A stretch of 35,049 bases of DNA from the NCBI GenBank assembly GCA_037176905.1, contig JBBBWG010030655.1:6137-41185 (forward strand). Reading direction: 5' to 3'. How positions within the stretch are numbered: position 1 is the first letter of the stretch; the number at the start of each line of letters is the position of its first letter. The position numbers and the translations under genes were made by a program. Under the pieces are notes generated by a model. That model was given only the letters and a program-made list of their open reading frames with translations, was not told the DNA's origin and did no database searches. Positions 10,431-20,954 of the stretch are shown here, piece by piece. Source of the stretch: Azolla pinnata (lineage: Eukaryota; Streptophyta; Polypodiopsida; Salviniales; Salviniaceae).

Positions 10431-11992
10431 AGAAGGTTGACAGGACCCCTTGCTATGAGACGATCAGTATTACTCGAATCAATTTTATATGCCCGTGGTG
10501 TTGGGAATTTTTGTTTGTTTTGGCTGAACAATTGTGCGAATATCTAAGAGGTTTGGAGAGATCACTGTTAGGGAATAGAGAATCCGGAGCATTTGTTAAG
10601 CTGCTGTTTTTTTCTTGTTCAAGTTTACATTCCAATGTAGTTTTTTCTCACCAATTTTGAGTTTTTGGCATTCTATGCATATAATACATAAACAGAGGTA
10701 GAAATATTTAGCTCCTGCTAGAACTTTGCAACTCCAATTTGTTCAAATTTGATGTCTAGACTCCATATTGAAATAATCTGGACTATTTTCGATTTTCAAA
10801 CTACACATCTTAAATAACATGGTCACAATCTATCGGCAGTTGAGGTGGTTGAATTTGCTTTCACAAAGAATGTGGGTATTAGCAATATACCGACATTGTT
10901 ACAACTTACAAATTCAACCTAGACCTCAATTCAAAAGTCGTTGACTGGGGTCTGGTTGTTCCTACGGCTGACACTTTTTAGCAGTCATTCATCAATATTT
11001 TATAAGACAGGTTGTAACTTGATAGTGTATCAAAATAACTACAGTTTTTTTCCATTGATGCACCAGATTTCTTTCGGAGTGTTTTTGATTATCATGTCAG
11101 ATGATTGTTAAATGTGTTGTCCATGCAAGCCACGTAAGCTCGTGTGCCAAAGGCTAGAGAGATAACAGTGTTTTAGATTTATTTGGATTGGCTGATCTCA
11201 TAGTTTTCCACTTTTTGTGAGCCATCAAATTTAACGTTGAATCCGTTAAAACCACCAAGCGAACATCTGGGCGTGGAAGAAAGATGCATTTTAACGAAAG
11301 GTTTGTTTGTTTGGGATCCAAACCATGCCAAAGATCAAAACTTGTTTCCCTAATTTAGTTCGGAGAAGGGTATTGTATTAAAGCATAAAATGAAGTACAC
11401 AATTACTGATCAGTTATAGAACTGAAATTCCACATCAATGACCTTTGAATAAACCAGATTTAGAGCCACAACTAGCAATCCATAATCCTAACAAAATCTC
11501 TGTAAACATTGTTTGAAGGAACTTTCTTGACTCCCAATCTTCTACCAAAGACCCATCGTAAAGCTTGATTGCTAATTAGATTACCAATCCTCCGAACAGC
11601 CATAACAATAATAGACCACCAAGCTTTAGGAAATGAACCACTTCCACAATTGTTCTTTGACTTGGAAAAATCATGACTAACAAACAGAATTTTTACATAC
11701 ACGATGAAGTGTTGACATGAACTTGTCAAATGATTGACATTTGCTCATGGCCTAGGATTAAGAGCCTTATGGGGTTTAGACATTAGGTTCCAATGCATCT
11801 CCAGTTCTTTAAGGCTAATTGTCATGGGTTGTTGAAGGGCTGTAGGCTCAAGGGGTGTTAAGGAGACCAAAATTTATCATGCTCTCTGTCACTGATATAT
11901 ATTACCAGACTTTGAGCTTTCCTTCAGGATCAACGTTAGGACTAATGCTCATGTTCGAGTACCGAAGGAGCACATCTGTCTTCGCGCTATCT
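10431..11992. other. 3' flank and intergenic DNA between convergent genes, no gene seen
   Basis: AT-rich single-copy-looking DNA. It should contain the 3' UTRs of both flanking genes; AATA-type signals such as CATATAATACATAAAC near 10677 could serve the porin transcript. A minus-strand open frame of 85 codons at 11472-11729 matches no family I recognise. Confidence 0.5.
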
Positions 11993-14900
11993 TTATCTTT
12001 GAATGTAGCCTTCAAGATGCTGGTCTTGTTCTGTCTCATTTACAAGAACTCCCTGTGATGAACCCCTCCTACCAGGGGCAAGTTGCGTAGTCTCAAGCGC
12101 TTCAACTCCTAGGCTGTTGCGCCTGTTTTCAGCATCTCCAAGAGATGATCTCCTTGGGTTGAAATCATGCAATCTACCTTGAGATCGAGACTGCACTTCA
12201 GGGCTTGTTCCATCCACGGGAGACATGTCATAAAGAGTTGAAATGGGAGTATGAGGGTCAAATAGGAGTGGGTTTTGCATTATATCTCCTCCTTTAGTTA
12301 CACTTGCTCGAGTTCGAGCGCTTGGTGATGATAATATGGAAGCATTCGGCTCATCGAGCTTTCCAGCACCAACCATTTGCTTATGCTTTCGCAAGGTTTC
12401 CATCTCTTGTCCGGTTGGAACAAATGTTCGAACCCTGTACTTTGTTGCAACTTCCTGGCTTCCATCACTGTACAAAACGTAGTCATGATAGGCTGGAGCA
12501 AACTGTCATAGCAACAAAATCTATGTCAGCATGTCAGTTATGCCACAATACAACTGCATCACCTTTTTCAACAGTCCTGCTACACACAACAAGAAAAGAA
12601 AGAACAGAAAAGGAAGGGAACCTAATGTCATGGACTATATTACAAGTTCATAATAATATATAAAGTTTCAAACCGTTTAGCCAGCATATCTGTATCATTT
12701 AGGAGAAACCAAAAGCAGTCCTAAATTCTTATTAAACTACTCAGACAAATTACCACTCACACATAATCGCTTACAAAGAAATGGACATGCAAACTGATGA
12801 TGTGCTTCATGGAAGCTTATGAATATCAGTAGTGTGCAGTAGAATATGTCTGTAGACATGATGCCAATCTTTTAGATGAACAATGTAGAATGCCATAAAA
12901 ATAGCACCCGTCACAACCATGCATAACATCCATCAATCAACCAAAAAGAGAAGCAAACTGCATTACCTGATGGACAGTATCATAATAGACATCATTAAAA
13001 TTTAATGCATGAGTCACACTATCTCCGAGACCTCCAGAAGAACCTATGTTAGCCTCTGCATATTCTTTGTATGGAAATGCATAAAGATGGCCAACTGCAG
13101 CGATTGCCATTTCGATACAAATAATAAAATTTTGAACGTCTGCAGCATCATCAGAATTTTCTATTAATCCTGATTTTGCAGCCAGAAATACAAGCACTCC
13201 CTGCAATTTTAAAGCAAAGATCTAGGTTTAAGATAATGAAAAAAAATACGCATCATACACTTACACATCCAAAAATATGAACCGTACCTGCCAGTATGTG
13301 AGGAAAACCACAGACTTTATTATAATAAATTTCGGCACTGGTTTAAAAGGCCGAAGCAGGTCTTTGCATGCAACATAAAACAAGACCAAGGCATAGAGGG
13401 CCAGTGAGTATGATATTGTATAGATGATAGTGACATAGAGATATCCCTGCTTGGCACTGAAGTTCCCGTCTTCATACTTCTGCTTAGAATACAAAACGAA
13501 GGTGACAGCTACCAAAATTGGCTTCAATATCACAAATTGAAGACCCCCCTGTTTGCAACGCCTAATGAAACGCCTGCATATCCATAAAACAAATGCTATC
13601 ATCAGAAGCCAGTGGCCAAACACGAAGAAGAAAAGTTGAGCTACAGCTATTAGAAGAAGCTCTCCATACCCATCTAGGGGTATTGGAGGAAAACAGCATG
13701 TCATTAAGTGCCATGACGGCTTGAGCAAGCGTCCATTCAAACTTGTTACCACTGCTCCAGGTCCTCCCACCCATGCCAGGCACAACGACAAGAAGTTATA
13801 AATTACCCAAGCTTCATATCTGTAAAATGCCAAACGTTTTCAAGTAAGATTGATTACACCCCAAAAAGAACATGTGAACATCCAGTAACCAAAGAATACT
13901 TACATGTCACGAATAGAACTGAAGTAAACAGACTTATCCCTCACTAATAACGAGCAAAAAGACATCATTGCATACACCTACAAACCCCCAAATAATGACT
14001 CAGACGTTAGGATATCATCATGTTATCACAATCTTAAATGTATTCCATAGTTGTTGGCATACTGTTTAAGTTAGATAAAAAGGTTTGCGAAACACAATGG
14101 TAGCAAATGCCAAGCGCTGTGTTGAAGTCATACTCTTCATACTTTTCGGTAAGGATGTCAAATGTTTGATGACTGTGTGTTTATAAAAATTGTGTTCTCA
14201 GATACATCAGACAGACCACTAAACTTTGGAAGTCAAAGTAGCCAAAAAACATACATTACTCACAAATTAGTCCGTGTTTAGCACATTATTGTAGCTATAC
14301 TTATTCAAGCTTCCTATCTTTAAGCTCAACAGTATCTGAACCCTGGCCGCACTATTTTGTTCTTGCACTCTCTCCTTATGCCACCACAAAAGACGGAGGA
14401 AGCATTTTGGCTTCTATGGAAGCCCAACCAGACTTCTATGTTCCACTTCCTCCATCCTATTTCACTCTCTTCTGTGATCCGTTTCCCTTGATTCTTGGAT
14501 GCGAACCATCCTATCACCACAGGTAATGAACAAATCCATATCATCTCCATCCTAGTTCTTGAAATGTGGCTCTGGCAAGTACATTTTTCAAATGATGCTC
14601 TCTTATGCGTTCAATCGAGAAATTGGAGCATATTTCTTCTGGGAGAGAGACTGAATTAACTTCTGAGATGATGAATTGTTTTGAAAAAACTTGAGGTCCA
14701 TAGTCAGAAATTAACATAGATATCCAGATTCAATGGCATGAGGGAAACATGATCCATGTGGGCCTGATTTTTGTTAGTTTGTCCCATTAATACTATGCTA
14801 GCTGTGCTAGGAATATGTTGTACCCCTGGGTGTGGTCTATAAGCAACCATTTATGGACAAGCATTGAACAATGTACACAGGATGCCCATGTTGAATAGCA

Positions 14901-15739
14901 TCCAAAATCTCATCTTTAAAACCCAACCTGACTATTTGTCTTCCTGCCTTGATGTCTACTGTGCTCCACGCCAAGATTTCTCGTCATTCTACCAGCATAG
15001 TCAAAGGGACGTGGATCTCAGCTATCATATATGGGGTGACGTGCCTTGGAGTTATGTATTCTGAGGGGTACTCAAACCAGAATATCCAGCTGTTGCGGAC
15101 AATGCCCATGTGTGTATAACTGCAGCCAACTTATGTTTTACCTGGTAAGAAATCCATTAGGTCCAAGCTCTTTCTCTAACCATTTCTTTCTTTATTTCTC
15201 AAACAGCTAGCCAGAAGAAACATTAGATAGTGAACATATCTAATGTCTCTGTCTAATCACATTTATCATCAGGTGCTACCATAGTCCATCCTTGCCATTT
15301 CTGCTTCTCGTACTTCTGGCTGAAAGTTTATATACAAATTTGAACGAACAAAAACGCTTCCTTTTTCTACTGACAACGTCGCTACTAAGGGAAAAAGGAA
15401 GACAGAACTACGTCATGCGAACTAGCTACAGGTAAGATCATGGTTGCTAATTTTCTTCAAACGCTAAATGCGCAAGAAAATAGCACAGATCCACATCGAC
15501 AGAAGCTAACAACAGTGACAACACTAACCAAACAAGTACACGACCTAGAGCATGGACACAGAGAGAGAGAGAGAGCGAGCGTGGGATCTTACAGGAACCA
15601 TGAAGACGATGCGAACTATGAAACGCTGATAGGTAGGCTCGGTGTAGTTGATGAGATGCATATAGATATGCCAAACCGCGAGCACGACAGCGGCACAGGT
15701 ACAGATCGCAGCGATAGCGATGGCAAGATAAGAGGCCAT
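11993..15739 (-). CDS. TMEM184-like / DUF300 (Ost-alpha superfamily) membrane protein, 466 aa
   Basis: Exons in transcript order, given as plus-strand positions: 15739-15593, 13977-13904, 13819-13670, 13573-13288, 13200-12967 and 12502-11993. All borders are GT-AG on the minus strand, and the 1401-nt CDS is in frame. The protein begins MASYLAIAIAAICTC, a membrane helix. It then shows family blocks RIVFMVPVYAMMSF, RDIYEAWVIYNFLSLCLAW, VGGPGAVV, RRCKQGGLQFVILKP, ALVLFYVACKDLL, KFIIIKSVVFLTYWQG and FIICIEM, consistent with about seven helices up to residue 295. The last 170 residues are hydrophilic, with Ser/Arg-rich segments, and are probably cytosolic. Relatives include plant LAZ1 and the organic solute transporter alpha superfamily; some act at vacuole or endomembranes, and the substrate is unsettled. 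The sequence is closer to the clade with the WVGGPGAVV motif than to LAZ1 itself. Intron 1 is long (1615 nt). Confidence 0.95.
13978..15592 (-). other. Long first intron of the TMEM184-like gene
   Basis: This 1615-nt interval separates the coding exon for the first helix from exon 2. It starts GTAAGA and ends TTTGTAG on the minus strand. Short open frames inside it on both strands (for example 14326-14550 and 14864-15064) resemble no known protein. The intron begins with a CT-rich run on the minus strand (GAGAGA on the plus strand, 15561-15576). Confidence 0.85.
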
Positions 15740-16060
15740 AGGCTCCCTTCTTCCCTTCTCCCGCGGCGTGGGGGAGGGAGAGACTTCACCCGGCTTCGCT
15801 GTCGCCCGTATCCTGTTCTTTCTTCCGCTCTTTCTTCCGCGATTCTTCTGCGGATTTCCTCTTGCTCCTTGTACGCTTCAGAGAGCGGAATCCATGGGAG
15901 CTCGAGATCTCCTGCCGTCGTCTTCCTTCGCTGCCATTTCCTCGCCCGCGATTCTGCGCTGCATCTGCGTCGGGGAAGGAAGCGAAACGAGGAGAGGAGC
16001 AGAGAGAGAACGTAGAGAGTAGAGAGAGAATCCTGGCTGTATTTTCTTCTCTCTAAAAGC
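15740..16060 (-). promoter_or_regulatory. Leader and promoter side of the TMEM184-like gene
   Basis: This GC-richer stretch lies upstream of the minus-strand start codon. On the minus strand it carries CTCTCTCTCTACGTTCTCTC near 16030-16000 and CTCCCTCCCCCACGCC near 15780, the pyrimidine-rich make-up common in plant 5' leaders. No clear TATA box is visible. Confidence 0.35.
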
Positions 16061-17084
16061 TCATAATAAACGATTTTTTTTATATTTCTGTTTTGTTCTT
16101 CTTCTGCATGTATTTTTTTTTTTGTTAAAAGCTCTGAATATGTGGCTTAATGCAATTGAAGTTTGATTTTTTCTTTTAATAATTTTTTTCTGGAGAAATC
16201 GGATGAGTCGGTCAGATCGCGGTCGAATTTTTTCTGGAGAAATCGGATCGGTCGATCGCGATCGAATGGATTCCCGATCGAAATGAATTCGAAGCATCGT
16301 TCAGATTCGCGATTCCTGATCGGAAAAAAGAAGAAGAAGACAGGGTGTTTCGATCGTCCGAATCAAGCTGAAGTAAGCTGTCTTGATTTGATACTATCCG
16401 AGCTCTGAAATCGGGCTTCTGTTTTGGAGCGTGAAGTTCGCTTTCCCGTGCTACTGCTGATGGAACCGTTCATGCATGCGGAGTCGAGAGTTTAGTTGGT
16501 TTCATCGCATTAATCGCTCGTCGGGCACAGTTGGAGCAGTAGCTGATCGCAGGCAGCGCTCGACGAAAAAACGTTGAATAAGGAAGAGAACCATGAAAAG
16601 GAATCTTTGAATCATCATTAACATGCCGACTACCAGTTCTGTAACACTAACGACAAACTCAAGGCATCGAATGAAGTAAGATCGATGAGCCAATGCAGAT
16701 AACGCTTCAACAAAATTCGCACCTGGCATCTTAATCGGTTGCAATGTTGCTGTCATGAACCAAATATCTATCGTAGACAGATAGATGTTTTAACGTGATC
16801 TACTATGCCCAACTTTTTTTGCTTAGAAACAAAATCTTAGTTCTTCTCGATGATACTCTTGTTATAGCTGCAAATATTACGAATGAAATCACTTCGTTTA
16901 ATTTCATAACCTAAAGCTGGTCCCGAGCTTGTTCACGCTTCACTGCTTCATATACCGTAGATGATGTTTCTGGATAGAGATCTTTACCCTTCTTTATGTT
17001 CGTCTAAGTTGAACCCTGCTATCTGCCTTTAACAGCATGACATGACCATGGTTTCGATACACATCGTTTACACGGATCGTTGGT
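16061..17084. other. Intergenic DNA, no gene seen
   Basis: AT-rich at the left, with GATCG-rich words near 16215-16270. No recognisable coding sequence is seen; the 84-codon minus-strand frame at 16502-16756 has no family features. Confidence 0.5.
16184..16268. repeat. 44-bp tandem duplication rich in GATCG
   Basis: TTCTGGAGAAATCGGAT occurs at about 16188 and again 44 bp later at about 16232. Each copy is followed by related GTCGGTCAGATCGCG / CGGTCGATCGCGATCG sequence and by TCGAAT. It is a diverged two-copy tandem repeat. Confidence 0.75.
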
Positions 17085-17640
17085 ATATACATGCATGTGT
17101 GTGTTCGTACGACGTGAAGACATACACATTTCGACACATGCCATATACATAGATACATGCATGCATGCATGCATACATACATACATACATAGATGCATGC
17201 ATGCATGCATGCATGTATCTGTGTGCATGCATGCATAGGCACATACACATGTATGTGGACATAGATGCATACAAGCATCGAGAGAGACACACCATGCACA
17301 CGCATACATTCATGAATGCACATACACACACACACACATACATACATAATGATTACACACATCATGCGTAGCACACACCGATGTGGCATGCATACATGCA
17401 TCGTCTTGCATCCAAAACAATACATCTGCGCACATGCAGATGTACATACATGGAGCCACTCATTCGCGAATTCACATACATACGCTCGATTCTTACATCA
17501 CATGCATACATACACATGCAGATTCTTAGATGCACGCACGCATGCATGCATGCACGAGTCATCCACAGAATGCCATGCATGCCCACACACATACATTGAT
17601 CCTTAACATGCACACCTAGATTTTGCATGAATGCATGGAT
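17085..17640. repeat. GCAT/CATA tetranucleotide array (block 2)
   Basis: Interleaved ATGC, ATAC and ACAC units with perfect (ATGC)4-5 runs at about 17157-17173 and 17195-17215, and an ACAC tract at 17326-17338. It has the same composition as block 1. The Met/His/Cys open frames on both strands are repeat artefacts. It ends about 55 bp before the PPR start codon. Confidence 0.93.
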
Positions 17641-17696
17641 GCATTCATTTGTCTGCTCGCACATGAATCAATGGGCATTTGCGGCTGTGATTTTTG

Positions 17697-19721
17697 ATGA
17701 GGAAACAATCATTTGCCTCGGTATCAAGCCATGGAAATCTGAAGAAGAACAATGGCAATGCCAGCATCAACATCAACAGCAACGGAGCGAGGTCTGACAT
17801 ATTTACCTTCGTGGGCTTGCTCAAGGCCTGCACCCAGAGGAAAGATGTTTGTCAAGGCAATTTACTACATATTCAGATCCAGAAATTAGGGTTGCTGGAA
17901 GAGAACCATCGGCCATATCTCGCAAGCGCCTTGATAAGCATGTATGCGACATTTGATATCCTTTTCCAAGCGTATTTTGTCCTCGAAAACCTGCCGTTTC
18001 GATGTACGGTGTGTTGGAATGCATTTATTTCTGGATGTAGCCAGCAAGGCAGGTTTGATGAAGCTTTGATATGCTTCGAGTTGATGCAAATGGAGGGGCT
18101 TTCTCCGGATGCGGTAACTTTCATTTGCATCCTCAAGGTGTGTGGAAATGCAAGAGATTTGGTGAAAGGAAAAGAGGTCCATGGCGAGGTTTTGAGCAGG
18201 AATCTGATCGATAAGGATGTTGTGATCGGGACTTCTTTGGTATGTATGTATACCAAATGTGGCGAGCTTTCTGGAGCGAAAGACGTGCTCGAAATGCTCC
18301 CAATTAGAGATGTGGTCACTTGGTCGGCCATTATCTCTGGATATGCTCAACAAGGCCTAGACCAAGAGGCACTTTCCTCTTTCGGAAGGATGAAGAATGA
18401 AGGGGTTTCCCCAAATGGGGTTACATTACTTTGTACCCTTAAAGCATGCGCGAATCTGAGAGATATGGTGAGGGGCGAAGATATCTACACTGAAATCGTT
18501 ACCAAGGGCTTGGTAGAGGAAGATAATTTGCTTGATTCTGCCTTGGTGGATATGTATGCTAAATGTGGTGCTTTCGTTGAGGCTCAGAAGGTCCTCAAAA
18601 TGCTTCCAATGGGAAACGAAGTCTCATGGTCGGCTCTCATTGCGGGTTATGCTGAGAAGGGCCGCACCCAAGAAGCTCTAGAGTGTTTCAAAGAGATGCA
18701 AAGCAAAGGTTTCTCCCCCAATGTGGTCACCTTGCTCGCCGTTCTGAAAGCTTGTGGAACTCAAGGATTGATCGAGAAAGGTGAACAAATTCATGGATTG
18801 ATTGCTGCTACCAACAATGGCTCCTTGCTAAAGCGGGACATGGTGGTGCTCGGCACTGCATTGGTAGACATGTATGTGAAATGTGGTGAGCTTTCGAAAG
18901 CCCGAAAAGCTCTCCGTGAGCTTCCGATCCAAAACACAGCATTGTGGAATGCACTCATTGCAGGGTATGCCCGACAAGGACAAGGGTGGGAAGCATTAAA
19001 ATGCTTTGAATGGATGCAGACTGAGGATGTATCGCCAAATGTAGTCACTTTCACATGCATCTTGAAGGCATGTGGAAGCGTAGCAGCGATCGAACAGGGA
19101 AAGCAGATCCACAATCTCATTGCAAACATGGATCTTCTGACAAAGGATATTCAACTTGGTAATATTCTAGTGGACATGTATGCCAAATGTGGTATGCTTG
19201 CCAAGGCAATGCAAGTGCTAGAGGAACTTCCCTTGCGTAACACCATCTCTTGGAATTCTCTTATTGCAGGGTATGCTCAACAAGGGCAAGGTCACAATGC
19301 TTTGGAATGTTTGGAACGGATGCAAAGTGAGGGCATTACCCCGAATGAAGCTACTTTCTCATGTGTCCTTGGTGCTTGTACTTACTTGGGTCTTTCAGAT
19401 GAGGCCCAGGTGCTTTTGGGGGATATGGAAGGCAAATATGGCATACGACCAAGCCTTGAACATCATACATGTGTGGTCATGATGCTTGGATTCGGAGGAC
19501 ATTTTGATAAGGCTATGTCGATGCTTAAGGCGATGCAACCTTCTTCTGATAACCTTTTAGTTTGGCTTGCAATGTTGAGTGTCTGTAAGAGAAGGGGGAA
19601 CGTAAGGCTTGGGAGATTGGTTTTTGAGGAGGTTATAAAATCAACCCACAGTTTTTGCACTGGATCGTCTCTTTGTTGCTGGTCTCTTTTGAATGAAACG
19701 ATTGGACCTACTAGATTATAA
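17697..19721 (+). CDS. PLS-class pentatricopeptide repeat protein without DYW domain, 674 aa
   Basis: This is one uninterrupted exon. The ATG at 17697 is chosen because an in-frame TGA at 17688 precedes it. From about residue 34 to 618 I count 17 motifs in P-L-S order, with S motifs containing LVDMYAKCG / LVCMYTKCG, P motifs containing W(S/N)ALIAGYA and SPN ends, and L motifs with LKACG and GKQIH. Such proteins bind organellar RNA one base per motif and direct editing or splicing in chloroplasts or mitochondria. After the last S-like motif, residues 619-648 (VWLAMLSVCKRRGN) resemble the start of an E1 motif. The final 26 residues (Cys/Ser rich) do not continue E1, and there is no E2 or DYW deaminase. 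The N-terminus (Ser, Asn, Lys, Arg; few acidic residues) fits an organelle targeting peptide, though a short one. If it acts in editing it would need a DYW partner. Confidence 0.96.
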   Translation: MRKQSFASVSSHGNLKKNNGNASININSNGARSDIFTFVGLLKACTQRKDVCQGNLLHIQIQKLGLLEENHRPYLASALISMYATFDILFQAYFVLENLPFRCTVCWNAFISGCSQQGRFDEALICFELMQMEGLSPDAVTFICILKVCGNARDLVKGKEVHGEVLSRNLIDKDVVIGTSLVCMYTKCGELSGAKDVLEMLPIRDVVTWSAIISGYAQQGLDQEALSSFGRMKNEGVSPNGVTLLCTLKACANLRDMVRGEDIYTEIVTKGLVEEDNLLDSALVDMYAKCGAFVEAQKVLKMLPMGNEVSWSALIAGYAEKGRTQEALECFKEMQSKGFSPNVVTLLAVLKACGTQGLIEKGEQIHGLIAATNNGSLLKRDMVVLGTALVDMYVKCGELSKARKALRELPIQNTALWNALIAGYARQGQGWEALKCFEWMQTEDVSPNVVTFTCILKACGSVAAIEQGKQIHNLIANMDLLTKDIQLGNILVDMYAKCGMLAKAMQVLEELPLRNTISWNSLIAGYAQQGQGHNALECLERMQSEGITPNEATFSCVLGACTYLGLSDEAQVLLGDMEGKYGIRPSLEHHTCVVMMLGFGGHFDKAMSMLKAMQPSSDNLLVWLAMLSVCKRRGNVRLGRLVFEEVIKSTHSFCTGSSLCCWSLLNETIGPTRL

Positions 19722-20682
19722 TGTATTTGTGTGGCTACTGGAGAAACTTGTATATTTGAATTCTTTGATTGAGTCTGGTGCCCCCGCTACAACCCTGCTT
19801 ACTATGATTCACTGAGTTATTTGCAACAGATTCCCTAGGCCCTGAATTCTTTGCATTATGAGCAGACTACAATCTTCTTGGAATATCCATGGGCATGATA
19901 TTCACAAAAGAACATGGATTTTTCATCCCATTTTGCCAATGTATGTGTTGACATACATTGTCAAATTCATATAATAACAAAAAGTGTCCTGATTGCAAAC
20001 CATCAAGGGTGTTTTTTGTTTTTAACTCTGAAAACTTGATTTTGTCGATTCAAGATGAGTTCATATGATGAGCCACCTAACTACATCATCAGCATCAAAT
20101 TGACTGATAATGAACTTCAAAAGTCCATCAGTAGGAAGACATTTTGTGAACTATCTCTATGACTCAGTGGTTCCTTTTTCAGTACAGATTCGGTGAAGAC
20201 AATGAGTGGGATTTTTCATGAGGTCCTCTCTGATTAATGTTTTTGCTATGGATGTTGATGGAGACAGCAATGCTGCTTTATCCCAATATGCTCATAAACA
20301 GTTATGACAAGCGATTTGTTTTGGTGTTATCTCTTGGAGGGCAATAAGAGGCAGCCATGGAGAAAGGGGAAAGCTGTCAGGGTAGTGGTTAGATCACCAA
20401 GAGCGCCGGTTGACTTGTGGTGTACATTTGACGATGATGGATGATGCAGGGGGAAACCCTAAAGATGCATAGATAGACTTTCAGGACTTCTACTGCTATG
20501 AAGGGACTGTGCGTGGGAGAGAGGGCAGCGTGGTGTGTCCTCCAAACAAGCCTCACAGATTTTCTTACACAGAAAATAGAAGGAAATCAATTCCCATCAC
20601 ACACTACACGCGCAAAGAAGAAAGAAAGAGGAAGAAAATCCACTCAGAAAACACGCACACAAAAGGTATTTTCAGTATGTTT
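19722..20682. other. Intergenic DNA, no gene seen
   Basis: This includes the probable PPR 3' UTR. No recognisable protein or RNA is present. Purine-rich runs (AAAGAAGAAAGAAAGAGG) appear near 20614-20640. Confidence 0.5.
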
Positions 20683-20702
20683 TTGCCCTGTTTCTGTATG
20701 TC

Positions 20703-20715
20703 TATATAATAAATA
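20703..20715 (+). promoter_or_regulatory. Candidate TATA box of the P450 gene
   Basis: TATATAATAAATA lies 252 bp upstream of the P450 start codon. If it is functional, the CA repeat and later modules would lie in the 5' UTR. It is suggested by sequence only. Confidence 0.35.
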
Positions 20716-20776
20716 AGCTCCATTTTTCATGCTTGCTCTGTTTCTGCATGCACAAAGAAGAAAGAGGAAGAAAATC

Positions 20777-20777
<1 letters not shown>

Positions 20778-20817
<40 letters not shown>

Positions 20818-20818
20818 A
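20778..20818. repeat. CA dinucleotide microsatellite
   Basis: About 16 CA units in a row, then CAGACACACC. It is likely to be length-polymorphic and may lie in the P450 leader. Confidence 0.95.
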
Positions 20819-20954
20819 CCCCTACCCACTCCCTTACTGACTCACCCAATCCATGTTCATGCTTGCCTTGTTTCTGTTTGCAAGTAGTTAGCCCCATTTC
20901 TTCTTCCCTTTTGCATTCTTGCCCTGTTTTTGCATGCATACAGCTTAAGATCAT

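Larger units (their letters stand above)
20611..20942. repeat. Dispersed modular repeat upstream of the P450 gene
   Basis: Variants of TTGCCCTGTTTCTGCATG occur at about 20683, 20732, 20863 and 20919. A second module, CAAAGAAGAAAGAGGAAG or a close variant, occurs at about 20613 and 20752. Copies of ATTTTTCATGCTTGC or similar precede two of them. The block therefore looks like a diverged tandem array, interrupted by the CA repeat. Confidence 0.7.

Noticed and set aside
11472-11729. 85-codon minus-strand frame that might be a retroelement fragment
   Set aside because: No reverse transcriptase, integrase or endonuclease motif is visible. The resemblance was too vague to report.
16994-17664. Cys/His/Met-rich open frames on both strands before the PPR gene
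   Set aside because: Same explanation: a GCAT/CATA microsatellite.
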